DNA of 64,000 nt from Thiobacillus sp. Its GTDB lineage: Bacteria > Pseudomonadota > Gammaproteobacteria > Burkholderiales > Thiobacillaceae. The stretch is from positions 99,500-163,499 of the forward strand of contig WGNC01000009.1 of the NCBI GenBank assembly GCA_016124745.1, given 5' to 3'. The notes below the pieces were generated by a model. It had not been told where the DNA came from, did no database searches, and was given only the letters and a program-made list of their open reading frames with translations. Both the position numbers and the translations under genes were made by a program. Within the stretch, counting starts at the first letter, position 1, and every line of letters starts with the position of its first letter. This document shows, in pieces, positions 55,655 to 63,982 of the stretch.

Positions 55655-57027
55655 ACGTACCTGTATGGTTGGCCCGTAGCGTTTTCCGCGCACAGGAAGC
55701 AGTGATGCATCGCCCGACCTGGCCGATGCTGACCGAGCTCGAACGCAGCCAATGGCTGTCGCGGGACGACCTGCGCGACTATCAAACGATTCGGCTGAAT
55801 GGCTTGCTGCAGACAGCGCTGGCGCATAGTCCCTGGCATGCAGCGCGCCTTGCACAGGCAGGTCTGGTCGATACCGTCAGGGCGGGAGCATTCCTGCTCA
55901 ATGACTTGTCCAGATTGCCGACGATGAACAAACGCGATGCCCGCGACAACGTCGAACAGCTGGTGTGGCGCGGCGTGCCGGGTGGGGCTTTCCAGTACAC
56001 CACCGGCGGATCCAGCGGCGAGCCGCTAATTTTCTACTTCGGCCGTGCCCGGCAGGCCGCAGATGCGGGGGGACGGCTGCGTGCACGCCGCTGGTGGGGT
56101 GTGAACCCGGGTGATCGCGAAGTGTATCTGTGGGGCGCGCCGGTGGAACTCAACAAGACCGACCGCGTCAAGGCCTTGCGCGACCGGCTGGTGAACCAGC
56201 TGTTGCTGAACGCCTTCGAGATGTCGCCCGCGCGCATGGATGATTATTTGACCGCAATTCAGGACTGGAATCCGAAGGCGATCTACGGCTACGCCAGCAG
56301 CCTGGCGCTGCTGGCCGCCCATGCCGAATCAGGCGGCATCAAGCCCAGGCTGCCAGCACTGCGTGTGGTGAGCACCACCGGCGAGCCGCTGTTTCCGCAT
56401 CAGCGCGAACTGATCGAGCGGCTGTTCGGCGTGCCGGTCTCGGTCGAATACGGTGCCCGCGATGCCGGCCTGATGGCGCTGGAATCGCCCGATGGGGAAC
56501 TGCTGCAAATGAGTGAAACCCATCTCATCGAAGTGCTGGACGACGCCGGCAATCCGGTGGAGGAGGGCGAGGCGGTTATCACCAGCCTGGTGTCCGAAGC
56601 TCAGCCCTTCATCCGTTATCGTACCGGCGACGTGGTCCGGCGATCCGGCCGTGCCGATCCCGGCGGCCGCGGCCTCGACGTGCTGGATGCCGTGGTTGGC
56701 CGGCAGACCGACTTCATCGTCGCCGCCGACGGACGCATCATGCATGCACTGGCGGTGATCTACGTGCTGCGCGCGATACCCGGCGTGGGCCAGTTCAAAC
56801 TTATCCAGCATACGGTCTACCGGATGGAAGTGCAGGTGGTGCCGGATGAACGCTGGAACGAAGCAGCACGCGAAGCAGTGATTCAAGGCTTGCGCGCACG
56901 CCTGGGTCCCGCACTGAAAATCGATCTGAAGCTGCTGGATGCCATCGCCCCCGAAGCCTCGGGCAAGCACCGCTACGTGGTGAGCCATGTTTCGCTGAAC
57001 GGCGCATTGGCGCAGGCGGTAGCATGA
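55651..57027 (+). CDS. Phenylacetate-CoA ligase/CapK-like AMP-forming protein
   Basis: A 458-residue member of the adenylate-forming CapK/PaaK group. The phosphate-binding loop is YTTGGSSGEPLIFYFGR; later blocks are VVSTTGEPLFPHQRELIERL, VSVEYGARDAGLMALESP and RYRTGDVVRRS. The group is common in polysaccharide clusters and may activate an acid for transfer onto a sugar. Its acceptor is unknown. It is coupled to the GT4 gene by an overlapping ATGA. Confidence 0.88.
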   Translation: MNVPVWLARSVFRAQEAVMHRPTWPMLTELERSQWLSRDDLRDYQTIRLNGLLQTALAHSPWHAARLAQAGLVDTVRAGAFLLNDLSRLPTMNKRDARDNVEQLVWRGVPGGAFQYTTGGSSGEPLIFYFGRARQAADAGGRLRARRWWGVNPGDREVYLWGAPVELNKTDRVKALRDRLVNQLLLNAFEMSPARMDDYLTAIQDWNPKAIYGYASSLALLAAHAESGGIKPRLPALRVVSTTGEPLFPHQRELIERLFGVPVSVEYGARDAGLMALESPDGELLQMSETHLIEVLDDAGNPVEEGEAVITSLVSEAQPFIRYRTGDVVRRSGRADPGGRGLDVLDAVVGRQTDFIVAADGRIMHALAVIYVLRAIPGVGQFKLIQHTVYRMEVQVVPDERWNEAAREAVIQGLRARLGPALKIDLKLLDAIAPEASGKHRYVVSHVSLNGALAQAVA

Positions 57028-57062
57028 TTTCAACCGCCATGCTTTCCCGACCCTCCTGTAGG

Positions 57063-57080
57063 CGCGCCGCCCACGGCGCG
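57063..57080. repeat. Short REP-like hairpin
   Basis: A perfect CGCGCCG / CGGCGCG stem with a CCCA loop lies just after a TGTAGG motif, resembling half of the element at 44799-44936. It is in the gap before the ligase-like membrane protein. Confidence 0.55.
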
Positions 57081-57105
57081 ATCAGCACACACTATCGCGT
57101 TAAGG

Positions 57106-57121
57106 CGGCACGCCCGTTGAC
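57106..57121 (+). promoter_or_regulatory. Weak sigma-54-like site
   Basis: CGGCACGCCCGTTGAC resembles the -24/-12 pattern (GGCACG and TTG), 27 bases before the ATG of the ligase-like gene. The essential -12 GC is GA here, so activity is doubtful. Confidence 0.2.
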
Positions 57122-57148
57122 GCAGCGCAACCCCGGAGTGCATGACGC

Positions 57149-58471
57149 ATGAGAGACATCCTGGTTACAGCCATCGTATTCGGAGCGCTGCCATTCATTT
57201 TCAAGCGGCCGTGGATCGGAATTCTGTTGTGGTCCTGGCTGGGTTATATGAATCCGCATAAGCAGACTTGGGGATTTGCCCATGACTTTCCTTTTGCGTA
57301 CATTACTGCCATCGTCACGATCACCGCCTTCTTGTTCTCTCGCGAGAAAAAGGAAATGATCTGGACGCGCGAGACTATCGTGCTGCTGATATTCATCGGA
57401 TGGATGCTATTCACGACATTCCTGGCACTCTATCCCGATCTCGCATGGGCGCAGTGGAACAAGGTTTGGAAGATCCAGCTCATGATCTTCCTCGTCGCCA
57501 TGATCATCAAGAATCGCCAGCAACTGGACTGGATGATCTGGGTGATGGCAGCATCGATCGGATACTACGGTGTCAAGGGCGGTATTTTTACCATCATGAC
57601 CGGCGGGGCTTACAGGGTGTGGGGGCCCGAGGGAACGTTCATCGGAGGGAATAACGAGATTGCGTTCGCATTGATCATCATCATTCCACTGATACGCTAT
57701 CTGCATTTGCAGGCCGAGCGGCAATGGGTGCGCTGGGGCTTGGCTTCGGCGATGGTGCTGAGCGCGGTCGCCGCAATTGGCAGCCAGTCGCGTGGCGCAT
57801 TGCTGGCCATATTCGCCATGGGATTCTTCCTTTGGCTTAAGAGCCGCCAGAAGGCAGTTACGGCCATGTATGCGGTCATTGCCGTTTCCATCATGGCCAT
57901 GCTCATGCCCCAGGCATGGTATGACCGCATGAATACGATCAAGACCTACGAGCAAGACGCGTCTGCACAAGGTCGCATCAATGCGTGGCACACCGCTTTC
58001 AATTTGGCCAAGGACCGCATCACAGGTGGAGGATTCGAAACGTTCCAGGCGTCTGTGTTCCGCCAGTATGCGCCGGACCCCATGAATGTGCACGATGTAC
58101 ACAGCATCTACTTTGAAACCATGGGGGAGCATGGTTTCATCGGCGTCGGCTTGTTCGTGCTGATCGGATTGCTGGGATGGCGGCGTGCCCAACAGGTCAT
58201 CAAGCGATGCGGACGGGATCCGGAGAAGAAGTGGGCGTCCGATCTCGCCGCGATGATCCAAGTCAGCCTGGTCGGCTACGCCGTTGGGGGCGCGTTCCTT
58301 GGGCTGGCCTATTTCGACTTGCCCTACCATCTCATGATTATTATCTTGTTGACGGCAAAGTTCACCGGGGTACTGGGTAATGTGACGCAACCTATGGGGA
58401 AAGGTGCGGTGGGCCCCGCTATTCATCCCTCGGCTCACTGGGCTAAATCAAATTCCTGGCAGCGTGAGTAA
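57149..58471 (+). CDS. O-antigen ligase-like protein, exosortase A system-associated
   Basis: A 440-residue polytopic inner-membrane protein with about ten hydrophobic helices and the Wzy_C/O-antigen ligase block GSQSRGALLAIFAMGFFLWL. A large periplasmic loop holds INAWHTAFNLAKDRITGGG and HDVHSIYFETMGEHGFIG with the conserved His. It matches the exosortase-A-associated O-glycosylation ligase group. It would transfer or polymerise the glycan, possibly onto sorted proteins. The final 40 residues overlap a longer frame of the next gene. Confidence 0.9.
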   Translation: MRDILVTAIVFGALPFIFKRPWIGILLWSWLGYMNPHKQTWGFAHDFPFAYITAIVTITAFLFSREKKEMIWTRETIVLLIFIGWMLFTTFLALYPDLAWAQWNKVWKIQLMIFLVAMIIKNRQQLDWMIWVMAASIGYYGVKGGIFTIMTGGAYRVWGPEGTFIGGNNEIAFALIIIIPLIRYLHLQAERQWVRWGLASAMVLSAVAAIGSQSRGALLAIFAMGFFLWLKSRQKAVTAMYAVIAVSIMAMLMPQAWYDRMNTIKTYEQDASAQGRINAWHTAFNLAKDRITGGGFETFQASVFRQYAPDPMNVHDVHSIYFETMGEHGFIGVGLFVLIGLLGWRRAQQVIKRCGRDPEKKWASDLAAMIQVSLVGYAVGGAFLGLAYFDLPYHLMIIILLTAKFTGVLGNVTQPMGKGAVGPAIHPSAHWAKSNSWQRE

Positions 58472-58484
58472 ACGTACGGATGTC

Positions 58485-59438
58485 ATGCTTGAAAATGCAG
58501 GATCAGGAGGACAACCATGCTCAATTGCCATATTTGCGGCGCGCGAGACCTTATCGGAATTGGTCGCAACCTTAAGTGCCGTTTTATCCGCTGTTCACAA
58601 ACCGGTTGTAATTGATTTGCTGATAAACGGTAATGAACCTTTAGCCTTGGCTGTTGCGGAGCAGCTCGCCACCAGCCCTTTCGATGACAGCATGCCGGCG
58701 GTAAGAGTTTGGTTCATCGCTCTGGGTGACAAGGCTCATGCGTGGAACCAGTACATTCATTTCATCTGGCCTGGCGAAGGAACCACCTTTTTTCTAGATG
58801 GCTATGTCCATCCGGATCGCAATGCATTTGAGCTTCTGGAAATCAGTTTGTTGGCATCATCGCAAGCGCTTGGCGCGACTGGTGTACCCAGAGCCGGCAG
58901 GTCCGCGCAACGGCTACGAGAAGAAATGACCCAACAAGGGGGAATCCACGGAAACTTGTTTTGTTTAACTGATGAGACTGTCAGACGGCTCATAGAAATG
59001 GGATTCAAGTTGCCTCTTGGTATGTATCGCACTGACTCCACGCTGGGAGCAATCCTGATGTTTAATCTCAATCCCGCAAATAACGATTGGGACCCGAAGC
59101 GCATCCTGGTAGATCAAGATGTTTCATGGGCAACCAAAAAAAGGTATTGGTGGCGGTTTTCTGATTTGAAAGATCAAGCCAAGCGAGTTCTGCGCCAAGC
59201 CCAGGGAGTGCTTGAGAACCGTGCGGTCCGGCAGCATCTGGCAATCAGACGTGCCCCTCCTGCCGACCTGCCTGAAACTGCTGCAGAACTGGTTCTTGAT
59301 TGGGTCACGCATTATCCTGATGAGGCACGCAAAATTTCAGGGCGCAATGTGTTGTTATACAGATACGCACTCAACAAATTCAGGCAGCCACGAAACTGGC
59401 AAGCCGCGGATATAATGCCGCGACTTATACAAAAATAA
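58485..59438 (+). CDS. Putative glycosyltransferase of unrecognised family
   Basis: A 317-residue soluble protein that looks GT-A-like. An N-terminal strand CSIAIFAARETLSELVATLS is followed by a metal-site-like FFLDGYVHPDRNAF, similar to a DXD motif. I cannot assign a family. The ATG at 58485 is used; a GTG at 58464 is an alternative, and a longer frame overlaps the ligase gene. It is less GC-rich than its neighbours, suggesting recent acquisition. The next gene is convergent. Confidence 0.55.
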   Translation: MLENAGSGGQPCSIAIFAARETLSELVATLSAVLSAVHKPVVIDLLINGNEPLALAVAEQLATSPFDDSMPAVRVWFIALGDKAHAWNQYIHFIWPGEGTTFFLDGYVHPDRNAFELLEISLLASSQALGATGVPRAGRSAQRLREEMTQQGGIHGNLFCLTDETVRRLIEMGFKLPLGMYRTDSTLGAILMFNLNPANNDWDPKRILVDQDVSWATKKRYWWRFSDLKDQAKRVLRQAQGVLENRAVRQHLAIRRAPPADLPETAAELVLDWVTHYPDEARKISGRNVLLYRYALNKFRQPRNWQAADIMPRLIQK

Positions 59439-59545
59439 TGATCAAGTCCTATAGGCTCAATGCGAATACGTGTTTACACATAAACTTCTGGCGCTATCAA
59501 AACACCGCATTGACAGAAGAAGTGGGTGGTGTAGAGGATGCGTGT

Positions 59546-61372
59546 TCAATGCTCGTTCGTAATTAACCACTGTTCCAGCATCATCACCACCCAGATCATC
59601 ACCCCGTAATAGCTGGCGTGCTGGCCGCGCTGCATCGCCAACATATGATCGAGATAGGCCGGCTGTATCCAGCCGCGCCGTTTGAAGTCCGACAGGCTGT
59701 CTCCCACAAGCTCGCCGAGCGGAGCATATTGGTTGCTCCACACGCCGAACGGCAGGCCGAAGCCGTGCTTGCTCTTGTTGATGATCTTTTGCGGCAGCAG
59801 GTCGTCCAGTGCTTCCTTGAAGAACCAGCGCAGCTTCTGGCCGCGCACCTTGTAATCGACCGGCAAGTGGTTGGCGAAAGCGACCATACGGTCGTCGAGC
59901 AGGGGGTAATGGACTTCGATGCCGGCGGCTTCCGTCATCGTGCCCACCTTGCGCAGATCGTTGTCGGCCAGGGTGAACTTCAGGTCCAGACCCATCATGC
60001 GGTTGATGTAGTGTTCCGATGAGGTGCGTTCGTACACTTGGGTGAGTTCGGCATCCGTGGTGGACGGATCAATCGCATTGAGGAAATCCGGGGCAAGAAT
60101 CTGCTCGAGCGGGGTGCGGTGCAGAAAGTTGTACGACTCGAGTCGCAGCGGCAACCCGATCTTGGCCTGGGCAACGTAGCTCCTCAGCTTGGCGAGCGGA
60201 AAGCGGTTCGACAGCACGGGCAGATGCGTGAGCGGTTCGATCAGCCCGCGCCGCAGCACAGCCGGCAGCTGGGCATAGGCTTCGAAAAGGCCCTGCTTGG
60301 CGTAGCGCGCGTTGCCGCCGAAGATTTCGTCACCGCCATCGCCCGCCAGCATCTGGGTAAAGCCTGCCTCGCGTGCGGTCCTGGCGCAGAAATAGGTTGG
60401 CACCGCTGAACTGTTGCCGAACGGCTCGTCGTATTCACGCGCGATGATAGGGATTGCGGTGACAATATCGGCCGGCTTCAGGTAGTACTCGTGGCTGTAG
60501 CTGCCATAGCGTTCGACGGCACAGCGCGCGTATTCCATTTCGTCGAAGCCCGCAGCGTCGAAGCCGATCGAGAAAGTGTCGACCGGGGCGCCGCGTGCGG
60601 CAGTCAGCGCGCCGACCACGGTCGAGCTGTCGGTGCCGCCAGAGAGGAAGGCTGTCGTGCCTGGCGCATCGGCATCACGCACCGCCAGATCCAGAATTTT
60701 GCGGAAGTCTTCGCGCTGGGGTTCGAATCCGGGGTCGACCGGGGTGTAATCCGCTTGCCAGTAAAATCCGGTTTCGATACGGCCGTTCTGCAGTGTCAGG
60801 TACTGTCCCGGCAGAAGTTTGTGGATGCCTTGATAGATGCTGCGCGGTGACGGGATGGTGTGGAAGTAGAGATAGTCGTAAATGGCCTGCGGGTCGATGT
60901 TGCGACCGATTGCGGGGTGCGCGGCCACGCTCTGCGCGCTGCTGCCGAACACCAGCTGGCCGCTGCGATGGGCGTAGCACAGGCGTTCGGTGCCGACGCG
61001 GTCGATTGCCAGAAAGGCCTTTTTCTTCAGGGGTTCGAGAACAGCAAAGGCGAAATTGCCGTGCATTAGTGTCGGCAGTTTCTCCCCATGGCGCAGCCAC
61101 CCATGGGCCACCGCGGTAGCTAAATTATGATCGCGCGCGATGAACGCTAGGTCGTCGTCGAGAAACCTGGGCCGGCCATGGAGGGCGGCGGCGAGTCCGT
61201 TCTCGAGGCGAATGCCCGCCTTGTCAAAACGTGAGCACGCCGCGACCCCCAACATCTGGCTGCTGTGCTGGTGCGGCAAAGCTTCCGTCGACAAGCAGGC
61301 CGCATCGCCCATGCAACGAATCAGGTCCTCATGATTACCGTGTTCGCCCTGCCAGCCAAAAATACCGTCCAT
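59546..61372 (-). CDS. Asparagine synthase-like protein lacking the glutaminase Cys
   Basis: A 608-residue protein with the AsnB layout. The synthetase domain is intact (FLSGGTDSSTVV; LAGDGGDEIFGGNARYAK). The N-terminus reads M-D2-G-I-F-G where active enzymes have M-C2-G-I. The nucleophile is therefore absent, and the glutaminase domain is unlikely to release ammonia from glutamine. It may use free ammonia, another nitrogen donor, or catalyse a different amide or adenylation reaction. It is the second such protein in the locus, on the opposite strand to the active paralogue. Confidence 0.87.
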   Translation of the reverse strand: MDGIFGWQGEHGNHEDLIRCMGDAACLSTEALPHQHSSQMLGVAACSRFDKAGIRLENGLAAALHGRPRFLDDDLAFIARDHNLATAVAHGWLRHGEKLPTLMHGNFAFAVLEPLKKKAFLAIDRVGTERLCYAHRSGQLVFGSSAQSVAAHPAIGRNIDPQAIYDYLYFHTIPSPRSIYQGIHKLLPGQYLTLQNGRIETGFYWQADYTPVDPGFEPQREDFRKILDLAVRDADAPGTTAFLSGGTDSSTVVGALTAARGAPVDTFSIGFDAAGFDEMEYARCAVERYGSYSHEYYLKPADIVTAIPIIAREYDEPFGNSSAVPTYFCARTAREAGFTQMLAGDGGDEIFGGNARYAKQGLFEAYAQLPAVLRRGLIEPLTHLPVLSNRFPLAKLRSYVAQAKIGLPLRLESYNFLHRTPLEQILAPDFLNAIDPSTTDAELTQVYERTSSEHYINRMMGLDLKFTLADNDLRKVGTMTEAAGIEVHYPLLDDRMVAFANHLPVDYKVRGQKLRWFFKEALDDLLPQKIINKSKHGFGLPFGVWSNQYAPLGELVGDSLSDFKRRGWIQPAYLDHMLAMQRGQHASYYGVMIWVVMMLEQWLITNEH

Positions 61373-61687
61373 AATGTTTTTGTATTAGAAAGATTGGGGA
61401 GAGTCGCGAAAATACAAAAGGGTTGTAGATTGGTGTGGGCTTGATTATGGCCATCGAGTAGCAAAAGGAAATTACTGCGCACACCTGCCTATTAGCGAAA
61501 TAATCCAACCTTGAAGCCGGGTGCCGGCGATGTTCAATCCCACCCCAAAAATTCCCTGCGTGTGCCTTCGAAATGAAAATCCGCGTATAAATGTCCGTGT
61601 GGTCGCTACTGTGCAAGGAGTGCTGATGTGCACTGTGGCCGTGGGTGAACTCAACCATTTAATATTCGCATAGTGCATATACATATT
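61373..61687. other. Upstream region of about 315 bp, AT-richer
   Basis: The gap lies upstream of the asparagine-synthase-like gene and downstream of the truncated membrane-protein gene, both on the minus strand. It presumably contains the promoter of the former. I see no repeat, hairpin or convincing small gene. Confidence 0.4.
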
Positions 61688-62770
61688 TTACGGAAGGGTG
61701 ATGGATATCCTGCGGGGAGGGACCAATATCCGGATAAAGGGCTCTGGATCACCTGGAAGCATTACCGGTTGCAAATCAGCCGGTGGGTTGGAAACCATTC
61801 CCTCTGCATAGTGATATTTCAATGTAACTGCATCTCCTTCTACATCGTCCAAATCAATGCGGTTAAGTCTGCGTTGGATCACTTTCCCGCTTCCTTCGAG
61901 AAAATAACTGTGCGCCTGATGCACCTTGAATATTTTGAACTGGCCGTGCTGGGCGACCAATCCAAGCGAGTGATGTTGATTTAGGTATGCCACTGCGGCT
62001 GTAGATTGGGCGACAACCCAGCCGATGTTGTATAGCCTAAGTTGGTCAGAAAATGCGTCTATTGAAAATTCCGAGATGGGCTTGCCGAAGACCTTTCCGT
62101 CCCAAAAGTCCGCGTGATGCATGAAGACATAAGGGCCACCAATGAACTCGCGATGGGTTGTCATGGCAAGGTAACCGGGCACATGTGCATCGTCGTAGAT
62201 TCGTCCCGGGGACGTTTCAAACAACACTCTGGCCTCGTCCGTCGTGTTTTTGTTTATCCAGTCTGTCAGCCACAAGGTAATCACTCCAGGGCCGCGTACT
62301 TCAGGTGACGGCCTTCCATAATGGGGGGTGTCAGCACTTGAAACCTCATTCTTCAATTCCGAAAGCAAGAAAACCGATGATGCAATCAGAAAAACGGCGC
62401 TGCCCTTGGCCATCATCCCGACAACTCCTTGGCGGCCAAACAAGCCTATGACCGTGCTTACACCAAGCGCGGCTGGCACAACCAGCAGCAGGTAAGCAGC
62501 AATTGACAAGCGGTTGGGGGTCAAGGTGGCTGTCACTGGCCACCAAGCACCAACGGCGGCAAATATTATTAGTGCGACAGCCGCGGCAACAAACCCTATC
62601 GAAACATAGCGTAATCTAGCATTCGCTGCAGAAAACAGAGACCAGACCGCACAAAACCATAAGATCGGATTAAGTCTCGCACCCCTGGCCGCGCCTTCTA
62701 TGCGGCCCAGTGCTTCTGACCAGACGATTCCGATATCTACCACTTTCTGATATGGGGAAAGGCTTCCATC
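61688..62770 (-). pseudogene. Polytopic membrane protein, 5' end removed by an IS element
   Basis: The visible 3' part encodes several membrane helices (LNPILWFCAVWSLFSAA; YVSIGFVAAAVALIIFAAVG; LSIAAYLLLVVPAALGVSTV; GSAVFLIASSVFLLSEL) and a soluble C-terminal domain of about 220 residues. The frame stays open without a stop up to the IS boundary and then meets a stop inside the IS, so the true start was lost. An internal GTG at 62743 could still allow a short product. I do not recognise the family; a membrane glycosyltransferase-like role is possible. Confidence 0.65.
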
Positions 62771-62796
62771 TGAATCGCCCCCAGTTTACTAGACAC
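62771..62796. repeat. Left inverted repeat of the IS
   Basis: About 26 bp, with roughly 22 positions matching the right end; the first 12 (TGAATCGCCCCC) are identical. Confidence 0.85.
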
Positions 62797-62831
62797 CTTT
62801 GAGCCTATAAATTTGGCCAAACGGAGGTGTT

Positions 62832-63110
62832 ATGACGAACAAGCGGTATCCAGAAGAATTCAAGATTGAAGCGGTCAAACAGATCACCGAAAGGGGTCAC
62901 GCGGCGGCAGATGTGGCAGCACGACTGGGCGTGTCAACGTTCAGCCTGTATCAATGGGTCAAGCGCTATACCGTCCCGGAAGCCGATCGGGTGGCTGCTC
63001 AGGATCAGCAGACTGAGATCCGTCGACTGAAGGCCGAACTCAAGCGCGTGACCGAGGAACGCGACATCCTAAAAAAGGCCGCCGCGTACTTTGCCAAGGA
63101 GTCCGGGTGA
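62832..63110 (+). CDS. IS3-family transposase OrfA
   Basis: A 92-residue DNA-binding protein with a helix-turn-helix (AAADVAARLGVSTFSLYQWV) and a C-terminal leucine-zipper-like helix (EIRRLKAELKRVTEERDILK). GGAGGTG at 62823-62829 is a strong ribosome site. It overlaps orfB by 4 bases and can also be joined to it by -1 frameshifting. Confidence 0.94.
   Translation: MTNKRYPEEFKIEAVKQITERGHAAADVAARLGVSTFSLYQWVKRYTVPEADRVAAQDQQTEIRRLKAELKRVTEERDILKKAAAYFAKESG
63071..63077 (+). promoter_or_regulatory. Probable -1 frameshift site (A-AAA-AAG)
   Basis: The slippery heptamer A-AAA-AAG is in the orfA reading phase. The -1 frame stays open from here into orfB without a stop, so an OrfAB fusion can be made, as for other IS3 elements. 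Confidence 0.8.
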
Positions 63111-63982
63111 GGTACGCGTTTATCCGCCGTGAGGTGTCCAACCACGCGGTGCGTCGTTTGTGCAGGATGATGGCCGTGCATCCGAGTGGCTATTACGCCT
63201 GGTGTGTCACGCCAGAGTCGAAACGCACGATTGAAGACCGCAGATTGCTCGGCCCCATCAAACAGTCCTGGCTCGAAAGTGGTGGAGTGTACGGCTACCG
63301 CAAGGTCTCGGACGACCTGGTCGAGCTTGGCGAAAGCTGTGGCAAGAACCGGGTTTATCGTCTGATGTGCAAGGAAGGCATTCGCGCCCAGGTCGGCTAT
63401 CGTCGGCGCCCCGGGCCACGCGGCGGTCCGGTGTCCGTCGTTGCACCGAACCATCTGCAGCGCCAATTCGACGTAATGGAACCGAACCGGGTGTGGGTGA
63501 CCGACATCACCTACATCCGCACCTACGAAGGATGGCTGTATCTGGCGGTGGTGCTTGATCTGTTCTCACGCAAGGTGGTGGGCTGGTCAATGCAGCCGCG
63601 CATGGATCGCGAGTTGGCGCTCAATGCGCTATTGATGGCTGTCTGGCGGCGACAGCCGAAGGAAACCGTGCAGGTGCACTCTGATCAGGGCAGCCAATTC
63701 AGCAGCTATGACTGGCAGGATTTCCTTAAAGCGCACAACTTGCAACCCAGCATGAGCCGGCGCGGGAACTGCCACGACAACGCGGTGGCGGAGAGTTTCT
63801 TCCAGTTACTCAAGCGCGAGCGGATTCGTCGCCGGACCTACAAGGATCGTGAAGAGGCGCGACGGGATGTCTTCAACTACATCGAGATGTTTTACAACCC
63901 AAAACGTCGCCACAGTTACAGCAATCGGCTTTCGCCGATAGACTACGAGAAGCAGTACCAAGAGAGGCTTACGAGTGTCTAG
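63107..63982 (+). CDS. IS3-family transposase OrfB (DDE integrase core)
   Basis: A 291-residue catalytic domain. The DDE residues are placed: Asp in WVTDITYIRTYEGWLYLAVV, Asp in VHSDQGSQFSSYDW and Glu in NCHDNAVAESFFQLLKRE. A GTG start overlaps the orfA stop; the functional enzyme is probably the frameshift fusion. The frame is intact, so the element may still be active. Confidence 0.95.
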   Translation: MRYAFIRREVSNHAVRRLCRMMAVHPSGYYAWCVTPESKRTIEDRRLLGPIKQSWLESGGVYGYRKVSDDLVELGESCGKNRVYRLMCKEGIRAQVGYRRRPGPRGGPVSVVAPNHLQRQFDVMEPNRVWVTDITYIRTYEGWLYLAVVLDLFSRKVVGWSMQPRMDRELALNALLMAVWRRQPKETVQVHSDQGSQFSSYDWQDFLKAHNLQPSMSRRGNCHDNAVAESFFQLLKRERIRRRTYKDREEARRDVFNYIEMFYNPKRRHSYSNRLSPIDYEKQYQERLTSV

